Of a DNA stretch of 64,000 nt, positions 45,299 to 56,219 are shown piece by piece (the first letter of the stretch is position 1; every line of letters begins with the position of its first letter). Source of the DNA: Flaccisagitta enflata. Lineage: Eukaryota; Chaetognatha; Sagittoidea; Aphragmophora. The notes below the pieces were generated by a model. The model did no database searches and was not told where the DNA came from. It saw nothing but the letters and a program-made list of their open reading frames with translations. The translations under genes and the position numbers were made by a program. The DNA lies in the NCBI GenBank assembly GCA_965153355.1, contig OZ231128.1, positions 40,052,001 to 40,116,000 on the forward strand, in the 5' to 3' direction.

Positions 45299-45508
45299 TC
45301 GCAATTTCTTTTGAACATGTGCGCTGAGCCGGCTGGCAGCGGGATTTGAACCTAGTCGTAATCCATCACCATCAATGGTCCCATAAAATGGCTGTCAATG
45401 AGGATGGCGTCTTCAGTCTGCTTCACAGCGACTTCTTAGTCTTTTCCTTTTGACTGACCAATGGGATGAATGACATGGATAAGAAAATAGAGACAGACTT
45501 GAAGAGAG

Positions 45509-45512
<4 letters not shown>
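45299..45512. other. Unassigned; possible tRNA-derived scrap
   Basis: On the minus strand near 45330-45355 ggttcaaatcccgctgccag fits a Pol III B box, but no matching acceptor or A box was found, so it is not called a tRNA. Confidence 0.2.
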
Positions 45513-45589
<77 letters not shown>

Positions 45590-45591
45590 AG

Positions 45592-45644
<53 letters not shown>
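45513..45644. repeat. (GA)n microsatellite
   Basis: GA with a few GGA and GAA interruptions. Confidence 0.98.
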
Positions 45645-45646
<2 letters not shown>

Positions 45647-45814
45647 TGGTTCATGTGTGTCACAGGCAGAGAGAGATTTGATAGTGGAGAGATAGTGAGA
45701 GATAGGAGAGAGACAGGAGAAAAGGCTCTCAAAACATGTTGGTTGATCATTTGTTTCAGTATAGGTTCTCACCGTGGCCAAAAACAGCTGAGAAACGCGG
45801 TTTTTGCACAGGCG

Positions 45815-45898
45815 TAACAGAACGACCGACCGACGGACGGACCGACGGACGGACGGACAGACCCTCTTATAGAGATGCGTTCCTGACGGACGCATCTA
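45815..45898 (-). mobile_element. Family-A-like head, gatgcgt lineage
   Basis: Minus strand: tttttagatgcgtccgtcag, gaacgcatct (stem agatgcgt/acgcatct), then ctataagagggtctgtccgt and GTCC/GTCGG repeats. No clear 3' end. Confidence 0.6.
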
Positions 45899-46268
45899 AA
45901 AAGAGAGAAGAAAGTCACCCTGAGAGAGCGTCGCACTGCATGAAACAGCACCGGAGAACTCAGATATTTCAACAATAAATGAAGCGTGGAAGGATAGAAT
46001 GAATGATTTTCTCGCCATAAAAAGTATAGTTCAGATATAAACGCATTTTAATTCTGCGAGTCATCATCTATATAGTGATTAAAAAAAAAAAAGATGAATT
46101 GTAAAAACAATCGATCAGATCGTCCATTTCACGTATTACATTCAATTTGCCCTTAACCACTGACAGCAGAAAACACAAGCTACTTATTCACTCTTCTTTG
46201 ATCGTGAGCCAGAAAACAAGAGGCTGTGTGAGGTGTTATCCACTCAACAGTAGGACGTATCTCTTTTT
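45899..46268. other. Unassigned sequence
   Basis: No recognised feature. Confidence 0.3.
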
Positions 46269-46350
46269 AGAAGCGTCCGAGTATCTTTTAAACAGAGTCT
46301 GTCTTTTGGAAGGTCGGTCGGTACGTCCGTGCCCCGTTGATTTCTTTTTC
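46269..46350 (+). mobile_element. Family-A-like head, worn
   Basis: agaagcgtccgagtatctt after a T run, then agagtctgtcttttggaagg and GTCGG repeats. Confidence 0.5.
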
Positions 46351-46609
46351 ATCAAGCCTGCTCAAAACTGTTGAGAATCAGGGATTTGTAACAGTCGGGG
46401 GATTCCAGAGTAGCTGTTGCGGACTTAAGAATAAAACATAAAGATAAATTATTAAGGAGGGTCTGTCTGTCCATTTGTCCCTGCATAACTTAACAGCTTT
46501 TCAACACAAGCACAGATACAGTGAGGACTTATGGTTGTCGAATCAGGCTTGTTGGTCAATTATGAAGCTTGGATAAATCTAGGCACTGGCTGATAATATA
46601 ATGAAATGT

Positions 46610-46755
46610 TCATGTTGGTTGCTTGGTTGATGACACTTAGCTTTTTCGGCGTCTGTAGGTGTATTTTTAATAGTGCTCCTATTTGGTTAGCCTTTTTTCA
46701 TCACTGCCCCTGCCCACCCGCACGCGACTTGGCTAGCTGTGTATTCGGCCTTGTT
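46610..46755 (+). mobile_element. Family-A element lacking the head
   Basis: tagctttttcggcgtctgta, cactgcccctgcccacccgc, acgcgacttggctagctgtg, tattcggccttgtt. Confidence 0.75.
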
Positions 46756-47364
46756 GGACCTGTGTTCTTCATTCCACACTAGATTTCTTTGAAAATGGGG
46801 GCTTTTCTTATCATAGATTACATACCACACAAATCGGGCTCGTCCTGTCTGTCTTATTAAGTATCACATTTGGTCAATTTTGGTTATTATTCATTTCAGT
46901 CTTGTCGTTTGTATTTCCTAATCTGCAAAACCGAGTTACAAGCTGAGTTGCGCCATCTTGGTCTTGTGTTATCCACATCGGACTATTGCTGCGTTACAGA
47001 AGAAAATGTGTTTCTTATGGAGACAAATGATTCTATAAATTTTCATTCCACTTTTTTCCTTCTTTACCTCCTTGGCTCATTTCTTTTCTGCCTTTTCTGT
47101 CTTGCTCCATGGGAGCTGCTCTCAAGCATGTGGGACCATTTCGACTGCAGTGAGTGTTTCTTTCTTTCAATTTATCTCGAAGCACTGTACAGTACAGTGT
47201 GTCTTGGTATTTCTATTGCTTGTAACAATTTGCTGATGAAAGGCCAGGATTTACTTTGTCAGACAGATGTTAGATGTTAGGGCCCAATGGCATAATCGGC
47301 ATTGGAATAATCACAATCGGATGTAAGTAATACACAGGTCATGCAAAGAAATAAGTCGGTTGCA
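46756..47364. other. Unassigned; contains an unsupported 136-residue frame
   Basis: The plus frame 46870-47280 is rich in Leu/Phe/Cys with one hydrophobic stretch, but I see no homology or gene structure; it may be chance. Confidence 0.15.
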
Positions 47365-47475
47365 CATCCTCAAGTCGCGTGCGGGTGGGCAGGGGCACGG
47401 ATGAAAAGGCTTATCAAGCATTTGGGCAGGAGCAGTAATGCAAAAACCACCAGTTATTATAGAGTCGCGTGCAAC
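47365..47475 (-). mobile_element. Family-A fragment
   Basis: aagtcgcgtgcgggtgggca, aagcatttgggcaggagcag, aatgcaaaaaccaccag, tagagtcgcgtgcaaca. The GTCC tract and the GGCCTTGTT end are missing. Confidence 0.65.
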
Positions 47476-48029
47476 ATGTATGCAAAGATACACTGACGTA
47501 TACAAGAGAGTCAATTTGCAATATTACGTACGTATCGTTGAGGGAATTTCTTCAGATACCTAACAAAAAGAAGTTTGCTTGGACATTGAGCCAGATCTGG
47601 CTCATGTACAAAATTGTTGTCTGCCTCCAAGAGAAAGTCTTCATCGAGCGACTGATTTTTTCTCTCCTTTTTTTACGACGGTATTTGCTCATTGATAATT
47701 CTAAATTCACCCTCGTTCTCTTATGGTAAGGCGATAACCACAATAATATGGGCTGCCTGACATTATGTTCCATTGATTATTTGCAAAAACAAAACAAAAC
47801 AAAACAAAACAAAACAAAAAACGCAACATTCTTTTAACACTCCTATATCAGATTGAATGCTAAATCTGAGACATCTGTCTCAATTTTAGACTGAGATATT
47901 ACCAAATTATTATGAGATAAAAAGTAAGACATTCTTTGTGTCAAGCATTTGAATATTCATTCTCATTGAATTTTGTCAGAATAAAAATCAAGACCTGAAA
48001 TTTGGCATGAGATACGGTGAAATTTTTTC
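47476..48029. repeat. Unassigned sequence with an (AAAAC)n run
   Basis: AAAAC units lie at 47785-47823. No gene recognised. Confidence 0.6.
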
Positions 48030-48292
48030 TCCTCCTCCTGTGACTCAAATCCCAGCCTCTAGGCCTAAATCCCAGCCTTCAGGCCCAAATTGTAGCCCCT
48101 GGCCCAAATCCAAGTAAAAGATCCAAATCCCAGCCCTAAGGCCCAAATTTTAACCTCAAGGCCACGGTACCAGCCTGGAAGTCCAAACCCCAGCCTCAAA
48201 ATCCAAATCCCAGCTTTAAGGCTTTGTTCTCAGCCGTACTGCCCAAATCCCATCCTAAATGCTCAATTCTCAGCCTCAAGGCTAAGACACTA
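48030..48292 (-). mobile_element. Family-B array remnant
   Basis: About 12 degenerate 20-bp units (ggcccaaatcccagcctcaa type) preceded by TCCTCC, without B ends. Confidence 0.65.
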
Positions 48293-48401
48293 GATTAAGC
48301 GATAAAAAATGTGGAATTTATATCAAATGAAATTGATTGGTGAGAGACATTCAGGGGCTCAAATCTTAACCGACCCGCGGTATTGTACAAATCGCCATAC
48401 A

Positions 48402-48406
<5 letters not shown>

Positions 48407-48495
<89 letters not shown>
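48407..48495. repeat. (GA)n microsatellite
   Basis: About 44 GA units. Confidence 0.98.
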
Positions 48496-48497
<2 letters not shown>

Positions 48498-48644
48498 GCA
48501 TCTTTGGCGTTCAACAAGAAAATTTTCCGCGTGGGGGAGTCTTAATCTTCGATTGATTCCCTCTCATCATCTTTGCCCTCCATGCACGCGTACGCGTCTC
48601 CTTTCCCTGTTATATCGATTTGTCCGTTATTTCTTCTCATTTTT

Positions 48645-48850
48645 AGCGGCGTGCACGCGACTCTACAACCCGCTTTGACCGTCGGTCGGTCGGTCGGTCG
48701 GTTGGTCGGTTGGTCGGTCCGTCACACTTTACTTTATGTCATGATTTTATTTCTTTGACCTTGCTGCTCCTGCCCAAATGGTCTGGTGACCTCAAATAGG
48801 GCCCCTGCCCACCCGCCCGCGACTTTGGTAGCCGTGTATCCGGCCTTGTT
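48645..48850 (+). mobile_element. Family-A element, near-complete
   Basis: Head agcggcgtgcacgcgact; ctacaacccgctttgaccgt; GTCGG/GTTGG repeats; gctcctgcccaaatggtctg; gcccctgcccacccgcccgc with partner gcccgcgact; ttggtagccgtgtatccggc, cttgtt. Confidence 0.85.
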
Positions 48851-50547
48851 GCTATGAACAGGCAGACTGCATCTATCCTAACCGACCATCTTTGTGGCCC
48901 CACAATATTTTCTCTGCCCGACGTCATGCGACTAGGAAAGCCATGTACTATACAGGAAATAAGTTTAGCGACACCTTCTACAAAACATATCTCTGCTTCT
49001 ATAAAAGTTAGAAAAATTATTTTACTTTAGAAAAATCTTCAACATGAGTGCAATCTGGTCTCCATATCAAATATGATTATGCTGTAACAAGTGAACAAGC
49101 TCAAGAAATAATTTCACTAAGATACAACTAGGATTGTTATTGATATATAAGATCATAAGAATATAAATATCATAAAAATGATTAAGTTGATAGTATTTTT
49201 AGTAATAACTCCTTTAAATCAAATATTATTTTTCGTAATGACTCTCATAAATTCCTAAGTGTCTAAATTTTTTTCCTTGATAGTATCTGGACTTTTTTCT
49301 TCTCATATGGTAGTGGAAGATCGAGTCAATACATCTTGTTGTCGTCACAAGCTCTTAAAACATTATCGAGTAAATACATCTTGTTGTCGTCACAAGCTTT
49401 TAAAACATTATGTTATTTAGCAACCTCGGTTTTACAAAGCTTTATTCGTAGTCGTCATCATGCAAGTCAGACCACCCCGCCCACTTATCTTAAATGTTAT
49501 CCAAATCCGCTTTTGCTGTCGTCTCGCTGTCGAGAGGAAAATTGGGCGATCAGTCTTAAATCCCCTTTGTTCGATACTTCGATGGGATATCGAGCACAGC
49601 AAGCACGAACCCTTTGATGAGATGATTTGTTGGACTGTCACAATGATGAGTTACGATTACCATGACTGCCGTGACTGACATAAGTGCAGTCATTGTCGTT
49701 TTCTGTCGACTGATTTGACGCTGCCATGTATTTGAAAATATGGAAATTGTGTTAAAAGTAGCTGGAACAGCACGAAGCGCGAGAAGCACGTCCAATTTAC
49801 AACCGCTCTCAATGGCATTGCTGTTGTTAAAAAGCTAAACAATTAGAGAGTCTGAAAAAGACAAAGGAATACGGAGACTAAGACAAAGGAATACGGACAT
49901 CAAGACATCAAGACATGAAGGGATTAACTGCGAGAAAAAGAGACTGACAACGAAAGACAGACGAACAAATACGGGCGATAAAATTGGCAGGGAAAGGAGG
50001 CTGTTTTAGCAAAATCCTCTCATTAAAAGGGCGTCTTAAAGTCCAAAAGACAATCTCCTTTGCCAAAAGGCCGAAAGAAATGGCGCACTGGCGTGGCCGC
50101 GTGGGCAGCTGAAAGCAGAAGGGTATATCAGCGAGCAGGGGCGCGCTAGTACCAGAGTTATCGGGACTGCGAACCCATATCTGCGTCTCAACATTTGCAT
50201 TTGTATCTCAACAGTAATCTATGTCCCAATGGTACATTGGCACATTGGCATACTGGAAAGAAAAGATAGAAACAGATAGATCCCTTGACTAAGAGGGCGC
50301 AGAAGATAAAAGGCAAAGGCAATCAAACAATGGTAAGGGCTTCTTAAGGCAAGTTTCTTCGATGCGAGGTATAGGTAAATGACACATCAGCGAAGGAGAG
50401 GTAAGGCAGTCATGGCAAATGACGCATCAGTGAAAATGAGAGGCAAATGGCGGATCAGTGAGGAGAGTTGCAGGCAAATCATGGACTAAGGGAAACGGAC
50501 GTTTGATCAACCAATTAACCAAAAAAACTATCGAGGGAGCACGTACA
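48851..50547. repeat. Unassigned sequence with local tandem duplications
   Basis: A 45-bp unit (atacatcttgttgtcgtcac type) is duplicated at 49320-49409; a phrase with caaaggaatacgga is duplicated near 49858-49900; loose repeats with caaatgacgcatcagtga lie at 50371-50470. No gene recognised. Confidence 0.6.
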
Positions 50548-50662
50548 CGGGAAACAGGGCCAGGTACACGGCAAGACGGTCGGTTGGGCAGGGGCCGTCA
50601 TGCAAAAACCGCTCGCAATTCAAAAATATTTGTGACGTCTCGACGGACCGACCGACACGGCA
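50548..50662 (-). mobile_element. Family-A fragment
   Basis: cagggccaggtacacggcaa, gacggtcggttgggcagggg, catgcaaaaaccgctcgc, gacggaccgaccgaca. The head is lost into the GAA tract. Confidence 0.6.
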
Positions 50663-50724
50663 AGAAGAAGAAGAGGAAGAAGAAGAAGAGGAAGAAGAAG
50701 AAAAAGAAGAAGAAGAAGAAGAAG

Positions 50725-50813
<89 letters not shown>
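50661..50813. repeat. (GAA)n then (CAA)n microsatellite
   Basis: GAA with GGAA variants to 50725, then about 29 CAA units. Confidence 0.98.
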
Positions 50814-50815
<2 letters not shown>

Positions 50816-50857
50816 TGTGGATTAAAAGAAAAGCGAAAACTTCTTCCTCTCCTTTTT

Positions 50858-51674
50858 GGGCAGCGGCTTTCACACAGGGAGAAATTTTCTCCTCCTCCTT
50901 CTTCTGCTTCTCCTCCTCCTCCTCCTCCTCCTCCTTCTCCGTCCCCCCCCCTGGCTTCGAAGCTCAAATCGCAGCCTCAAGCCCAAATCACAGTCTCGAG
51001 CTTGAATCCCAGGCTCAGGGCTCAATTTCCAACCTTATGGCTTAAATCCCAGCTTCATCACTCATATTCCAATCTTTTGGCTCAAATCCCAGCCTTATGA
51101 CTCAAATTACTGCCTAGCATAGGTCATCCGTTCCTTTGGGGCCTGCTGACCTCTCAAATCCCCCCTCCTCCTTCCAAGGCCTAGTCTCGAGACCAAAATC
51201 CTAGCTTTGAGGCTCAAATCCCCGCTTTGAAGCTCAAAGCCCAGCTTTGCTCAAATCTCAGTCTCCAGGCTAAAATCCCAGCCTCGAGGCTCAAATTCCA
51301 GCCCTTAAGCTCAAATCCCAGTCTCAAGGCACAAATCCCAGCCTCGAAGCTCAAATCCTAGCCTCCAAGCTCACATACCAGCTTCCAAGCTCAAATCCCT
51401 GCCCTGAAGCTCAAATCCCAACCTCAAAGCTCAAATCCCAGCCTGGAAGCTCAAATCTCAGCTTTGAAGCTGAAATCACAGCCTCGAAGCTCAAATCCCA
51501 GCCTCAAGGCCCTAATCCAAGCCTCAAGGCCCCAATCCCCAACCTTGAGGCCCAAATAAAAACAGCATAGGTCATCAGCCCCTTCGGGGCCGCTGCCCCT
51601 CTTACCACCTCACACCCACATACACTCACATAGGGGCAACGGGTACCGCTGACCATCTAACGCTTTTGCGACTA
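50858..51674 (-). mobile_element. Family-B element (817 bp), tail hairpin deleted
   Basis: Minus strand: tagtcgcaaaagcgttagat, ggtcagcggtacccgttgcc, stem tgccccta ... aggggca, ggccccgaaggggctgatga, cctatgct, then a 20-bp array of about 25 units, GGAGAA tract, gtgtgaaagc directly joined to cgctgccc. About 25 bp (ataggtcatc and the GGCCCC hairpin) are missing from the tail. A partial inner tail lies at 51112-51155. TTTT lies at both edges (50854-50857, 51675-51678). Confidence 0.88.
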
Positions 51675-51675
51675 T

Positions 51676-52385
51676 TTTCCTTCTCCTCCATCTTCTCCCT
51701 CTTCTCCATCTTCTTCTCCATCTCCTTCTTCCATTTTCTTTTTCTTTTTCTTTTTCTTTTTCTTTTGTTTTTTCTTTTTCTTTTTCTTTTTTTTTTCTTC
51801 TTGCTGTTATTCTTATTCTTCTTCTTTTTCTTTTTCTTTTTCTTGTTCTTGTTCCTCTTGTTCTAGTTCTTCTTCTTCTTCTTCTTCTTCTTCTTCTTGT
51901 TCTAGTTCTTCTTCTTCTTCTTCTTTTTCTTCTCTCTTTCTTCTTCTTCTTCTTCTTCTTCTTTCTTCTTCTTCTTCTTCTTCTTCTTCTTCTTCTCCAT
52001 CTTCCTTTTTCTTCTTCTTCATCTTCTTCTTCTTCTTCTTCTTCTTCTTCTTCTTCTTCTTCTTCTTCTTCTTCTTCTTCTTCTCCATCTTCTCCCTCTT
52101 TTACTTCTTCTTCTCCTCCATCTTCTCCTTCTCCTTCTTCTTCTTCTTCTTCTTCTTCTTCTTCTTTTCTTCTTCTTCTTTTTCTTGTTCTTCTTCTTCT
52201 TATCTTTCTTCTTCTTCTTTTCTTTCTTCTTCTTCCTCTTCTTCTTTTTCTTGTTCTTCTTCTTCCTCTTCTTCTGCTTCTTCTCTTTCTTGTTCTTCTT
52301 GTTCTTCTTGTTCTTCTTCTTCTTCTTCTTCTTCTTCTTCTTCTTCTTCTTCTTCTTCTTCTTCTTCTTCTTCCTTCTCTCTTTC
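51676..52385. repeat. (CTT)n polypyrimidine tract, ~710 bp
   Basis: CTT with CTTTTT, GTT and CTCCAT interruptions; all long frames are repeat translations. Confidence 0.98.
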
Positions 52386-52928
52386 ATCTTCGGATCATCC
52401 TTCCTTTAACGATAGTGACAGGAGAGACGACTTGGATGTTAACGGCGCGCCAACACACCGTCAACGACGTAAAACCATTGACAAGGAATGACATCTTGGT
52501 TTCTTCACTCTCTCTCTTTCTCTCCCTTTCTCGTTTTTGCTGTCAGAGTTTCTTTCCCGCTCTTCTCTTCTCTTTCCGCTGTTTTGAGAGACGTCTTGTA
52601 AAGATTTAACTCGGCTCGTTAAACTCAGTCAGCCTTCACGGAAATAAATGGCGCACTTTCGCCGTCTTTGACGTTCGCTTTTAGTTTTCGTCGCGAGATT
52701 TCGACCCCGACCGGGAATTTTAATGAAAGCGCCAATTGAACAAGACCACGACAAGCTTTGCGGATTTTTTTTTTTTCTTTAACCATAACCATATGGCTCC
52801 GCCCACTCCTTCTTCACCCCCCCCCCCTCGCGGCCCCACCTTCCATCATCCCCAGTTAAAATCATAACATTTACACTTTTTCGGTCGGTCTTTGTCTTCG
52901 TGTTGGTCTGTCTAAATCTTTGTCTCTG

Positions 52929-52931
<3 letters not shown>
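52386..52931. other. Unassigned sequence
   Basis: No recognised feature. Confidence 0.35.

Positions 52932-53016
<85 letters not shown>
52932..53016. repeat. (TC)n microsatellite
   Basis: About 42 TC units. Confidence 0.98.
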
Positions 53017-53020
<4 letters not shown>

Positions 53021-53841
53021 CGTCTTGCCTTCTCGCGCTGTGCTGGCACGTGTTGGCGGTGGGCCAACGAATTTGATTAGGGATTTCAATTAACAGTTCA
53101 TTGAAGGATTTACAGTTCTCCGAATGATCTGTTTATATGGAAGTCCTGACGGCCGTTGTTAAAGATAATAGCCCCTTTTGGCTCTAGTCGAGACTTTTAA
53201 GGTTTCGTCTTGAGCGAGAATGAGAAACAGGACGATCGCCAGGGTGGGCAATACCCACTGGGCATTGAAAGATGGTAGACCCCTGAAACTCACATACACT
53301 GGACTACTGCTTTTCGTCAGCTGATTTATTAACATTTTGGATTCAACATCCGAGTTTCTATAGTCCTGAATTTTATGAGGCTTTTATAATCATAACTTCA
53401 CTGAAATGACTCAATTTAAAAACGCCTGATTTAACAGCCAAACCTTATTTTTATGTTTCAAAATCAATATGAAAATATCAAGAACAATCTAAGAAAAAAA
53501 AAGTAACTCAGTAGTAAAAAAATCATTTGTAAAGAAAACCAACAAAAAATAGGCTTTGAATCAGTTTTGTTCATTGCTTATGTGATGTTTCACTCATTTT
53601 ATGATTTAGAAGCATTCTTCTATTTTTCAGTGTTTTTGCTTTTTTGTTGATCTGATTGATAAGTGCAGTAATATCCCTATTAGTCAAGACAATTCATAGA
53701 TTATTGAATGCCTACAAAACTTTGCTTTAGTGACTCTCCTATTGATTTCTGTGGTTCTTTGAGAGAGAAAGGGGGGGGGGGGAAGCAACCCTACCAAAAC
53801 CTTGTCAGAGGGTCATGAAACTTTCAATTCATATCTTGATA
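53017..53841. other. Unassigned sequence
   Basis: AT-rich apart from a G run at 53771-53782. No gene recognised. Confidence 0.35.
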
Positions 53842-53999
53842 TAGTTGAGCGCATATCAAGGGACTGGACAAAATTATGCCTTACACTAAAGCTGCCTAAA
53901 AACCAATACAGAGATAAAAATTTTTTTTGGGACAGCAAGATGAATGCCTCATAGGGAGGAATGCCTTAATAGCGGGTGTGCTCTAGTGGCGCTCCACTG
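53842..53999. mobile_element. Y element, second intact copy (158 bp, TA flanks)
   Basis: Ends tagttgagcgc and the complement of cagtggagcgccactagagc; TA at 53840-53841 and 54000-54001. Text attatgccttacactaaagc and the gcgggtgtgctctagtgg end match 16586-16758. Confidence 0.75.
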
Positions 54000-54114
54000 T
54001 ATTTCATCAAATAAAAACTATTTGTAGAGATACATAGGCTGCTGAGCCTCGGAGGTCTAACACCGTTTAATGCCCACCTTGACGATAACCGAAACCACCA
54101 CAACCACCATGACA

Positions 54115-54134
54115 GCTCTCTCTCTCTCTCTCTC

Positions 54135-54181
<47 letters not shown>
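54115..54181. repeat. (TC)n microsatellite
   Basis: TC with a GTCTG interruption. Confidence 0.97.
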
Positions 54182-54185
<4 letters not shown>

Positions 54186-54232
54186 AAAAGCAGTACCAAA
54201 AGCTTACCTAAGAGCTCCCTCCCTAATGGAAC

Positions 54233-54420
54233 CAGTCACCCAAGCGCAATATATGGTCAGTGATACCCGTTTCCCTGCTTTGCATATTTTGATGGTAATC
54301 AAAGGCAGCAGTGCAGCTGCTATGCAAGGAACGGGCGCGACGCGGGGCCCCGAGGGTACAAAGTCTCAGGGTCCCAAAAAATCCCATAGTCTTAGGGCCC
54401 AGAATTCTGTTCCCCAAGAC
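54233..54420 (+). mobile_element. Family-B head, diverged fragment
   Basis: gtcacccaagcgcaatatat, ggtcagtgatacccgtttcc, ctgctttgcat, then a changed spacer, ggggccccgagggtacaaag; no array. The phrase ttagggcccagaattctg follows. Confidence 0.55.
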
Positions 54421-54454
54421 ACTACATTCTTTTAAACCCTCTCTCTTAATCTTT

Positions 54455-54460
<6 letters not shown>

Positions 54461-54520
<60 letters not shown>
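54461..54520. repeat. (TC)n microsatellite
   Basis: About 30 TC units. Confidence 0.97.
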
Positions 54521-54522
<2 letters not shown>

Positions 54523-54602
54523 CTTAATTTTCCTTCCTGTTCCCCTCTCCTTCCCTCATCCCGGATTGCAACCCAAATTTCAGCTATAAGTGTGTTGTGT
54601 AA

Positions 54603-54690
54603 AACAAGGCCGGATACACAGCTACCCCAGTCAGGATGGGGTTACAGGGGCAGTAATAAAGAAGGTCACAACATTATTACCCAACATTAA
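54603..54690 (-). mobile_element. Family-A 3' fragment
   Basis: aaacaaggccggatacacag, ctaccccagtcaggatgggg, caggggcagtaataaagaag. Confidence 0.65.
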
Positions 54691-54777
54691 CCGTGTTTAG
54701 TGTGATTCTAGTGACTATTTGGTTATTATGATCAATTCTAATGCCGCAGCATTCTGTTTAGTGACAGGTAACGTGTC

Positions 54778-54816
54778 ATCCTCATCATCATCATCATTGT
54801 CATCATCATCATCATT

Positions 54817-54850
<34 letters not shown>
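54778..54850. repeat. (ATC)n microsatellite
   Basis: ATC units with TTGTC interruptions. Confidence 0.97.
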
Positions 54851-54859
54851 CTCTATATT

Positions 54860-55029
54860 GTCCGTCCATCTGTCCGTCTGTATGTCTGTCTGTTGGTCTG
54901 TTTGTCAGTCACATTTTACTTTTTTATGATTCTTAATCCTTGGCCTCTATGCTCCTGCCCAAATGTGGCCTCAAATGTAGCCCCTGCCAACCCACACCCA
55001 AATAGGGTGGTCATGTATCCGGCCTTGTT
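54860..55029 (+). mobile_element. Family-A element lacking head, unit 1 of a duplication
   Basis: gtccgtctgtatgtctgtct, gttggtctgtttgtcagtca, gctcctgcccaaatg, gcccctgccaacccacaccc, gtcatgtatccggccttgtt. The GA tract begins after tctctcatga. Confidence 0.75.
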
Positions 55030-55035
55030 TCTCTC

Positions 55036-55036
<1 letters not shown>

Positions 55037-55131
<95 letters not shown>
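55037..55131. repeat. (GA)n microsatellite
   Basis: About 47 GA units. Confidence 0.98.
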
Positions 55132-55134
<3 letters not shown>

Positions 55135-55184
55135 GAAATATTTTGGACAAAGATGATGCACCTTCTTGTGCCCATAATTATGGT

Positions 55185-55327
55185 TTATCTGTCTGTCTGT
55201 TGGTCAGTTACAATTTACTTTTTATGGTTTTTTTTCCTTGACCTTTCAAATGTTCCTGCCCAAATGGTCTAGTTATCCCTTGTCCACCCGCACATAACTG
55301 GGGAGGTTCTGTATCTAGGCCTTGTTT
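55185..55327 (+). mobile_element. Family-A element lacking head, unit 2 of a duplication
   Basis: ctgtctgtctgttggtcagt, gttcctgcccaaatggtcta, ttgtccacccgcacataact, ctgtatctaggccttgtttc, then tcttatgagg and GA, as in unit 1. Confidence 0.75.
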
Positions 55328-55332
55328 CTCTT

Positions 55333-55506
<174 letters not shown>

Positions 55507-55562
55507 TATTCTGGACAATGATAATGCATTTTCTTAGGGCCCAGAATTCTGGACATCACTAA

Positions 55563-56212
55563 TAGTCGCAAAAGCGTTAGATGGTCAGCGGTACCCGTTG
55601 CCCCTATGTGAGTGTATGTGGATGTAAGGTGGTTAGAGGGGCAGCGGCCCCGAAGGGGCCGATGACCTATGCTGTTGTTATTTGGGCCTCAAGGATGGAA
55701 TTAGGACCTGGAGGCTGGAATTGGGGCCTTGAGGCTTGGATTAGGGCCTTGAGGCTGGGATTTGAGCTTCGAGGCTGTGATTTCAGCTTCAAGGCTGAGA
55801 TCAGAGCTTCGAGGCTGGGATTTGAGCTTCGAGGCTGGGATTTGAGCTTCGAGGCTGGGATTTGAGCTTTGGGGGAGGGATTTGAGCTTCGAAGCTGGGA
55901 TTTGAGCTTCGAGGCTCGGATTTGACTTCAAGGCTGGGATTTGTGCCTTGAGACTGAGATTTGAGCCTAAGGGCTGGGATTTGAGCCTCAAGGCTGGGAT
56001 TTTAGCTTGGAGACTGAGATTTGAGCCTCAAGGTTGGGATTTGAGCTTCGGAGCGGGGATTTGAGCCTCAAAGCTAGGATTTGGGTCTTGAGACTAGGAT
56101 TTGGGCCTTGAGGGGGGGGGATGTAGGAGAAGGAGAAGGAGAAGAAGGAGGAGAAATTTCCCCTATGTGTGAAAGCATAGGTCATCGGCCCCTTCGGGGC
56201 CGCTGCCCAAAA
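55563..56212 (+). mobile_element. Family-B element, cctatg subfamily (650 bp)
   Basis: Head tagtcgcaaaagcgttagat, ggtcagcggtacccgttgcc; tgcccctatg ... agaggggca stem; ggccccgaaggggcc; gacctatgct; one-way 20-bp array (gggatttgagcttcgaggct type, about 20 units); G run; GGAGAA tract; cctatgtgtgaaagcatagg, ggccccttcggggcc, gctgccc, A run. Confidence 0.92.
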
Positions 56213-56219
56213 AGGAAAC

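Noticed and set aside
45320-45400. tRNA or tRNA-derived SINE on the minus strand
   Set aside because: A B-box-like ggttcaaatcc is present but no acceptor pairing or A box at the right distance.
46870-47280. 136-residue frame rich in Leu, Phe and Cys
   Set aside because: No domain, no gene context; length is within chance for this composition.
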